A stretch of 64,000 nt of DNA from Nostoc sp. UHCC 0702 (GTDB taxonomy: Bacteria; Cyanobacteriota; Cyanobacteriia; Cyanobacteriales; Nostocaceae). Positions 8,801 to 18,800 of this stretch are shown here, piece by piece. Below the pieces are notes generated by a model. The model saw only the letters and a list, made by a program, of their open reading frames with translations. It was not told where the DNA came from and searched no databases. Made by a program: the position numbers and the translations under genes. Position 1 is the stretch's first letter. Every line of letters begins with the position of its first letter. Location: the NCBI GenBank assembly GCA_017164015.1, contig CP071065.1, forward strand, positions 3,635,918 to 3,699,917, given 5' to 3'.

Positions 8801-9892
8801 ATCCAACGGATAATTCTCAAACACAACAATGCTCTCAAACAAAGACGTACCCCTAGGCACATCGCTCAGCCTTTGAATCTCTGCTAATGGACTATAGGAA
8901 AATTGCTCAGATTCTACCTGTTGAAAAAGTAAATCCTTCAACAAACCAAGTAAATCAGTATTTTGTTGAATTTGCACCCGCACAGGCACAGTATTGATAA
9001 ACAACCCCACCATCGACTCCACACCAAGTAGAGATGGAGGACGACCAGACACCGTTGCACCAAAAACCACATCTAATGAACCGCTATAGCGAGACAACAG
9101 CAATGCCCAAGTCGCCTGCACCAGATTATTCACTGTTAATTGATGCTGTTTGACAAAATCCACCACTAATGCTGTTGCAGATACAGTTAACTGAATCTGT
9201 TGAGTAGTATAGCTAGAATGCTGTTGCCTGCTTGACAATGGTTTATCCACAGTCAACGGAGTAGGTGCGCTAAAACCAATAAGTTTTTTTCGCCAAAATT
9301 CTTTGGCTAAATCTAAATTTTGTTGCTGTAACCAAGCAATATAGTTGCGGTAGCTAATAGTTGGTTGTAACTGTAAACTTTCCCCATCAGAAATTGCAGT
9401 ATAAAACTCAAACAAGTCTTTCAAAACCAACGGTAACGACCAGCCATCAAGCAATATATGGTGATGACACCAAACAAACTCATAAGTATGATCATCCAAT
9501 TGCAGCAGATATAGCCGTATCAATGGCGCTTGCGACAATTGTAAACCCTGTTGTCGCTGTTGAGTTAGGAAAGTCTCTAATTGCGCTTGCTGCTCAACAC
9601 TAGATAACTCTCGCCAATCTACAATCTCGACATTCACCTCAACCTGTCGATACACCACTTGCACAGGCTGGCTCAAAGACTCCCACTCCATAGCCGTGCG
9701 GAAAATGGAATGTCTTGTTACCACCTGTTGCCAAGCAGTTGAAAAAGCTTCTACATTGAGGTTCCCTGTAAAAGTGCAAGTTATCTGCTCAAAATATACC
9801 CCCGAATCTGGAGCATACAAACTTTCAAACAGCATCCCTTCTTGCATCGGTGACAAAGGATAAATATCCTCAATGTTTTGCCAAGACTTTTT
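5807..9892 (-). other. NRPS module 11: C(D-acceptor)-A(Thr)-PCP-TE
   Basis: The A core is FDFSVWEIW and the pocket DFWNIGMVHK is the canonical Thr code. The A-domain linker near 7068-7113 carries an inserted palindromic repeat. The TE is C-terminal. Confidence 0.9.
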
Positions 9893-12800
9893 ACCCAGTT
9901 GTTCAGATAATGCCAGTCTTGCCAAGACTAAATCGAGTTCTGTTTGGTTAAGTAGTATTAATGGGAAATCTGTTGGTGTATAACCAATGTTTTCCGGTTC
10001 TAAACAATGAGCAATTACAGAGCGCAAACAAGACACAAATTCTTGGGCAATATTCTCAATGGTTGTGTGCTGATGGATATTGCTGCTGTATATCCAATTT
10101 ATTTGTAGCTGTTCATCATTGATGATCGCATTAATTTCTAGTAGATTAGAACGCTGACCTTCTAAACTTTGGCTTTGTCCACTAGACTCACTCGCTGGCG
10201 ATATCAAAGACGATGTATTCAGAACTTGAGTAAATTGACCCAGATAATTGAAGCTAATCTCTGCTACTGGAATTGTCGCTAGTTGGGCTGTAATTTCTGC
10301 ATCGCAACTGAGATAGCGCAATAACCCGTAGCCAATGCCTTTGTTGGGTATTGCACGTAATTGTTCTTTGACTGATTTTAAAACATTGCCAAGATTCTCT
10401 GTAACTGGCAGTTGTACAAGCACTGGGAAAATCGTTGTAAACCAACCGACGGTGCGTGATATATCTACACCATCAATAATGTCTTGGCGACCATGACCTT
10501 CTAAGTTAAATAGCACAGATTTCGAGTTAGTCCATTTGCTCAAAACCAGTACTAAGGCAGTTAATAATACATCGTTTATTTGAGTTTTATAAGCTTTGGG
10601 TACATCTTGTAATAGCCAATTAGTTTCGGTGGAGTTTAACTCCACTGAGACTGCATTGGTGGATGCAACCGTGTTTACTCCATCTGCATAATCTACTGGG
10701 ATGGAAGTAACAGAAGATTCAGATGCACTCAACCAATAAGCCAGTTCTGATTTGAAGGTATCTGAAGAAGTTGCATATCCATTTAGTTTTTGCGCCCAAT
10801 CTTTGAAAGCGGTGGTTTTAGCTGGTAGTTGAATGGCTTGACCACTAATTAGTTGTTCATACCCTGTCCTGAGATCTTCTAACAATATCCGCCAAGACAC
10901 ACCATCTACTACTAAGTGGTGAATGATTATCAGTAACCGCGCCTTTTTGTCACTACCTAACCGGAATAATGCCACTTGTACCAGATTTGATGATAAGTTC
11001 AAACTCGCTTGTAAGTCATTGGCAGTGCTTTCTATAGTCTCTTGTTGCTGACTTTCTGTTAATGTCGATAAGTCGAAATAGTTGATTGCTTTTATTTGAG
11101 TTGGTGCGGCAATTTCAGCAAGCCAATGAGATTCTGTTTGTGTAAACGAAGAGCGCAGAGCATCGTGATGAACAAGCAATTGCGCCCAGACTTGCTCTAA
11201 TATCTCTAGCTTGATGTCCGATGGAACTGAGAGAATAAATGCTTGATTGAAGTGGTGTTTTTCTGGTAATTCTTGCTCAAAAAACCACTGTTGTATTGGT
11301 GTTAGTGGTGAGCTTCCTGTAACTAATCCTTGTTCTATTTCTAGTACTTTTGTTGTGCCTGCTACTAGTGCTAATTCTGCTATTGTTTGATTGGCAAATA
11401 GTTGTTTGAGTGTCAGTTCTATGCCGGCAAGTTTTGCTTTGGCGATGATTTGAATGCTGAGGATGGAATCTCCTCCGAGTTCAAAGAAGTTGTCATGTAT
11501 GCCTACTGTTTTTACTCTCAGCACTTGCGCCCAAATTTCTACTAATTTGCTTTCTAAGGAAGTGCGCGGTGCGACTACATCAACTTCTACTAGAGTGCGT
11601 TCTGCTGGTGCTGGTAGGGCGCGACGGTCTATTTTGCCGTTGGGGGTCAGTGGTAAGGATTCCAAGATCACTATTGCACTTGGTATCATGTACTCTGGTA
11701 GCTTGGTTTTCAGGAAGCTACGCAGTTCTTGATTTGTCGGTGTCTGCTCTTGTTGGGGTACGATGTAGGCTACTAGCCGTTTATTTCCAGGAATGTCAGA
11801 TCGAGCTATGACTACACATGATGCAATCAGTTCATGTTGACTCAGTGCTGCTTCGATTTCTCCGAGTTCTATGCGGAATCCCCGGATTTTTACTTGGTTA
11901 TCTCTCCTGCTCAAGTATTCGATATTACCATCGGCTAAGTAACGTGCCAAGTCACCAGTCTTATATAATTTGGAATTAGAATTTGTCTCACGTGACTTGT
12001 CAAAGGGGTTGGGGATGAATTTCTCAACTGTTAACTCACTTCGGTTGAGGTAGCCTCTTGCTAACCCAACGCCTGCAATGTGCAATTCCCCTGGTACACC
12101 CACAGGCACTGGTTGCAGATTCTCATCTAATATGTAAACTTGCGTGTTGGCTATTGGTCGCCCAATAGAGATTTTTTCGTCACTAGGGCTGCATTTGGCA
12201 ATTGTGGCACAAACACTGGCTTCCGTTGGGCCGTAGGCGTTGAAAAAGTTTGTAACACTAGACCATTGCTGCATTAGTTCAACTGCACAAGCTTCTCCAG
12301 CCACAATCAATGTTTGCAGTGCTGGCAGTTTTTCTACTGGCATAACTGCCAGTGCTGATGGTGGTAGGGTGATGTGAGTAATGCCATAATCGCGTAATCG
12401 CTCTATTAATGGCATACCTGGCATCATAGAGTCTTTTGTGACTAAGTAAAGTGTTGCTCCTGAACCAAAAGCCATCAAAATTTCTGATATGCAAGCATCA
12501 AAACTCAACGAAGCAAACTGAAGCACGCGACTATGACTATCTAAGCCAAAAGCCATTATCTGTGCAGTCGCTAGGTTGCATAATCCCTGATGCTCAACCA
12601 TCACTCCTTTAGGTTTACCTGTGGAACCGCTGGTGTAAATCACATTGGCTAGATGACTAGCTCTCACCCCTATGCTTGGGTTATGCTGGTTGTTTTGGGC
12701 AATAAGATGCCAGGCTTGATCTAATAGGACAAGCCTTGCAGTATGTGATGGTAATTTCTCTACTAGATGCTGTTGGGTCAGCAGTAACGAAATTTGACTG

Positions 12801-15800
12801 TCCTCTAGCATGAAGCTCAGGCGTTCTGTAGGATACTCTGGGTCTAGTGGCACGTAAGCACCACCTGCCTTGAGAATGCCCAATAGTCCTACAAGCATTT
12901 CAATGGAACGTTCGACACACAGCCCAACTAGCACATCTGCTCTCACTCCACTAGACTGCAAGTAATGGGCTAACTGATTAGCACGAGAATTCAACTCGCC
13001 GTAAGTTAATTGTTGGTTTTCAAATACAACTGCTACAGCATTTGGGGTACGCGCTACCTGTTCTTCAAACAACTGATGGATACATTTATCATGGGGATAG
13101 TCTAGTTGAGTATCATTCCACTCTACTAATAATTGATGACGCTCAGATTCCGTCAACAACGGCAATTGGGAAATTTTTTCTTGGGGATTTGCCACAATAC
13201 CTTCAAGCAAATTCACAAAATGAAGATTCATCCGCTCAATGGTACTTGCATCAAACAAGTCTGTGTTATAATCCCACCCTGCCACTAGTCCTGTGGCTGT
13301 ATTCTCCATTGATAAAGTTAAATCAAACCTTGCTGTGGTGATTTCTATTGGTAATGAACTCATCTCTAACCCAGTCAACTCCAATTCTGACATGGGCGCG
13401 TTCTGCATGACAAACATCACCTGGAACAATGGTGTATGACTCAGGTCTCTTTCTGGCTGCAATGCTTCTACCAGCATTTCAAATGGTAAATCTTGGTGAG
13501 CATATGCATCCATTGCCATTGACCGAATGCGTGGCAGTAATTCATTGAAGGTAGGTTCTCCTGAGAGATCTGTACGCATTACTAATGTGTTGACAAAAAA
13601 GCCTATTAACCCTTCTATTTCACTGCGATCGCGGTTGGCAATAGCTGACCCTACTAATATGTCTACTACACCTGTGTAGCGGTACAGCAATGTATTATAA
13701 GCTGCCAACAATGTCATGAAGAGAGTACAACCTTGCTGTTGGCTGAGTTTTTCCAATCTATTAGTTAACTCTAAGGACAGGGCAAAATCAAGATATGCCC
13801 CTGCGAAGCTTTGCACTGCTGGTCTTGGTCTGTCTGTGGGTAATGGCAAGAATGTCGGTGCGCCTTGCAGTTGCTGTTGCCAGTAATTCAATTGGTTTTG
13901 TAGTACTTCTCCAGCCAACCAATTTCGCTGCCATATGGCGAAATCTGCGTACTGTATCGCCAGTGGTGCTAATGGTGAGGCTTGACAATCAGCAAAAGCA
14001 CTGTACAACGTTGTTAATTCTGCAACCAACACACCCATTGACCAGCCATCAAAGACAATATGGTGCATACATACTAATAACACGTGTTCTGTATCGGACA
14101 GCACTAGTAATTTTGCTCTGATTAAGGCTGCACTAGACAGGTCAAATGGTTCAATTGCTTGTTGTTGGGCTAATTGCTGAGCAGCTATTTCTTTAGAGTT
14201 GGTCGGTAAATGCTGTAAGTCAACAACTGATAATGTCCAATTCGTTGCTGTGTGAATGATTTGTGAAGCTTTCCCATCTACTGCAATGAAATTGGTGCGT
14301 AATGCTTCGTGGCGATGAATAATTTCACTTAAGCTTTGTTCTATGGCTGCAATATTCAGATTTCCTTGCAAACGCAAAGCCATGGGCATGTTGTATGAGG
14401 CACTGTTCGGCTCCAACTGATCTAAAAACCACAATCTTGTTTGTGCATAAGATAGTGGTAGTTCTGCATTCTCTGCCCGCCTTAATATCGGTGGTGCGGA
14501 AAGTTCTACGTTTTGTTGTTGTAGCTGCTGTATCGATTGCGCTAATTCGGCTACTGTTGCCGTGGCAAATAGGCTACGCAAGGGTAGCTCTACTTTAAAA
14601 ATGTTGCGGATGCGGGATACCAACTGCGTTGCTAATAGAGAGTGTCCCCCAAGTTCAAAGAAATTATCATGTCTGCCTACACGCTCTACAGAAAGCACTT
14701 GTGCCCATATTTGTGCCAGAATTTCTTCGGTGGGCGTACGTGGGGCAACATATTTGTCTAGTAGTTCAGTGCCTATATCTGGTGTGGGTAAACCGCGACG
14801 GTCTACTTTGCCGCTGGGAGTTAGTGGTAGGGCTTCCAAGAATACAAAAGCATTTGGCATCATGTACTCTGGTAGCTTTTCTTTAAGGAAGCTACGCACA
14901 ACGCTTACTGTGGGTGTAACCTTTGGCTGTGGTACTATGTAGGCAACTAAGCGCTTATCTCCGGGAGTATCTTCGCGGACGATGATACAAGATGCTTGCA
15001 CATCCTCATGTTGACTCAGTGCTGCTTCGATTTCTCCCAATTCGATGCGGAAGCCACGGATTTTCACCTGATTATCAATACGTCCCAGGTATTCTATGTT
15101 GCCATCGCTCAAATAACGTGCGAGATCCCCTGTTTTATATAATAATTTTGACTTTTGACTTGTGACAAGTGACTTGTCAAAGGGGTTGGGGATGAATTTC
15201 TGTTGTGTTAACTCCAGGCGGTTGAGGTAGCCTCTTGCTAACCCAACACCGGCGATGTGCAGTTCTCCGGGCACACCAACAGGTACAGGCTGTAAATACT
15301 GATCTAAGATGTAGATTTGGGTGTTGGCAATGGGACGACCAATGGGAGGAAGTAGGGGCCAATTATTCGCCGAATGACTTAGCGTAAAACTAGTGGCGGC
15401 ATGGCTCTCCGATGGGCCGTAATGATTGTGCAAAGTACATTCAGTTAACTGACTTAACCAATTGCAAATGGCCGGAGTCATCTGTAATTGTTCGCCAGCC
15501 GTAATGATTTCTCGCAGATGACTTGTAACTGATTTACTAGCAACAGCTACCTCGGCCAGTTGCTGCAAACCAACAAATGGTACAAACACTCTTGCAACCG
15601 CTTGTTCTTGAAGTAAACCTAATAAAGCCACTGCATCTCGGCGCAATTCCTCTCTAATCAACAGTAATGTGCCTCCAGAACACCAGGTAGAGAACATTTC
15701 TTGAAACGAGACATCAAAGCTGACCGGAGCAAATTGTAGGGTTTTTGCTCCATGAGGAATTGTCGTATTTTCCAGTTGCCACAGTATCAGATTGCAAAGA

Positions 15801-18800
15801 GCAGACTGATTCATGGCTACACCCTTAGGTTGACCTGTAGAACCACTTGTGTAAATCACGTAACCCAAGTTTTTCCCTTGCACTCCTGAGATGAAATTCT
15901 CCTGACTCAACTGGGAAATGAGTTGCCTGTCAGTATCTAAATAAACAAGTTGTGCAGTATGTTCAGGTAATCTCTCAACTAAATGCTGTTGGGTCAGCAG
16001 TACGGAAACTTGGGCATCTTTTAACATGAAGCTCAGACGCTCAGGTGGATATTCTGGGTCAAGTGGTACATAAGCCCCACCCGCCTTAAGAATACCTAAT
16101 AGTCCCACCACCATTTCAACTGAGCGCTCCACACATATGCCCACCAGCACATCGGCTCCCACACCCAATTGATTCAAGTACTGCGCCAACTGGTTAGCAT
16201 GAGAATTCAACTGCTGGTATGTCAATTGTTGGTCTTCAAACATCACTGCTACTGCATCTGGGGTACGCGCTACCTGCTCCTCAAACAACTGATGGATACA
16301 CTTATCCTGGGGATAGTCTACTCGCGTATCATTCCACTCTACTAATAACTGCTGTTGCTCAGATGGTGTCAACAACGGCAATTGGCCAATTCGCTCTTTG
16401 GGATTAGCCACAATTGCCTCTAGCAGCGTCACAAAATGATCCGTCATCCGCTCAATGGTGCTGCGCTCAAACAAATCACTGTTGTACTCCCACCCTCCTA
16501 TTAGTCCTGTGGCAGTATTCTTCATTGATAAAATCAAATCAAACTTTGCCGTGATGGTTTCGATTGGTAATGAACTCACCTCTAACCCAGTCAACTCTAC
16601 ATCAGACATGGGCGTATTCTGTAGGACAAACATCACCTGGAACAATGGTGTATGACTGAGATCCCGTTCTGGTTGCAATGCTTCCACCAGCATTTCAAAT
16701 GGTAAATCTTGATGAGCATAAGCTGACAAAGCCATCGACCGAATCCGTAACAGTAATTCGTCAAAACTGGGATTTCCTGAGAGATCTGTACGCAAAACTA
16801 ATGTATTGACAAAAAAGCCAATCAACCCTTCTATTTCACTACGATGGCGGTTGGCGATGGGAGACCCTACCAAAATGTCTGCTTGTCCTGTGTAGCGGTA
16901 CAGTAATGTATTGAAACCTGCCAACAGCGTCATGAACAGCGTTACTCCTTGCTGTTGACTGAGTTTAGTCAGCTTAGTAGTGAGTTCCTGGCTGAGTGCA
17001 AACTCAAGATATGTCCCCGTGAAACTTTGCACTGCGGGTCTTGGTCGGTCTGTGGGCAATGGCAAAAATGTCGGTGCGCCTTGCAATTGTTGTTGCCAGT
17101 AACTCAATTGGCTTTGTAATACTTCCCCAGCCAACCAATTTCGCTGCCAAATGGCGAAATCTGCGTACTGAATCGGTAGTGGTGATAACGGTGAGGCTTG
17201 ACCTATTGCATAAGCATTGTACAATGCTGCCAGTTCAGAGATGAACACACCTATTGACCAGCCATCTGAGACAACATGGTGTATACACACTAACAATATA
17301 TGTTCTGTCTCTGAAAGTACTACTAATGTTGCTCTGATTAAGGCTGCACTAGACAGGTTAAATGGTTCAGTCGCTTGTTGTTGCACTAATTGCTTAGCAG
17401 TTATTTCTTTAGAGTTAGTCGATAAATGCTGCAAGTCAACAACTGATACTGTCCAATTTGTTGCTGTGTGAATGATTTGTGAAGCATTCCCATCTACTAC
17501 GATGAAATTGGTGCGTAATGCTTCGTGACGATGAATTATTTCAAATAAGCTTTGTTCTAAGGCTGGTACATTGAGATTTCCTACTAGATGCAAAGCTATG
17601 GAGATGTTGTATAAGGGACTGTTCGGCTCTAACTGATCTATAAACCATAACCGCTGTTGTGCAAATGATAGTGGTAAATCTGCATTCTCTGCCCTTGGTA
17701 ATATGGGTGGTGCCCAAAGCTCTAAGTTTTCAAGCTGTAACTGCTGTATTGATTGGGCTAATTCGGCAACTGTCGGTTCTGCAAACAAGCTCCGCAAAGA
17801 TAGTTCTACTTTGAAAATTTTGCGGATGCGGGAAACCAACTGCGTTGCTAGTAGTGAGTGTCCTCCTAGTTCAAAGAAGTTATCATGTCTGCCTACAAGC
17901 TCTACAGAAAGCACCTGTGCCCAAATTTGTGCCAGCATTTCTTCGGTGGGGGTGCGCGGTGCAACAAATTTGTCAGATACTTCACTACTTGGTTCTGGTG
18001 CTTTTAAGGCGCGACGGTCTACTTTGCCGTTGGAAGTCAGGGGTAGGGACTCCAGGAATACTATTGCACTTGGTACCATGTAGTCTGGTAACTTTTCCTT
18101 GAGGAAACTACGCAGTTCAGGGATTGTAGGAGTCTGCTGTTTAAGCGGTACGATATAGGCAACAAGGCGCTTGTCTTGTGGATTGTCTTCGCGGGCGATG
18201 ACGCAAGATGCTTGCACATGCTCATACTGACTCAGTACTGCCTCGATTTCACCTATTTCTATGCGGAAGCCCCGGATTTTTACTTGATTATCAATGCGTC
18301 CCAGGTATTCTATGTTGCCATCGCTCAAATAGCGTACTAAGTCTCCTGTTTTATATAATTTTGATAATGAACTTTCAAGTTGTGACTTGTCAAACGGGTT
18401 GGCAATGAATTTCTCTTGTGTTAACTCGCTTCGGTTGAGGTAGCCTCTTGCCAATCCCGCACCGCCAATGTGCAATTCTCCTGGTACACCAATTGGTACT
18501 GGTTGTAAATACTTGTCTAAGATGTAGATTTGCGTGTTGGAAATTGGTCTGCCGATAGGGACTGACTCTATAGTTCTGTTTAGTTGTCTGGCGATAGGGT
18601 AACAACAGGTAAAAGTCGTGCTTTCTGTGGGGCCATATCCATTAATGATTTGCGTACTTGGCAGCCTTTCAAGTCCTCTTTTGACGTGAGCTACCGAAAG
18701 TGCTTCTCCTCCAATTAATAGCTGTCTAATTCCTGACAACGCTTGTGAATTCTCATCAATTATCGAGTTAAACAAAGCAGCTGTTAGCCATAAAATGGTA

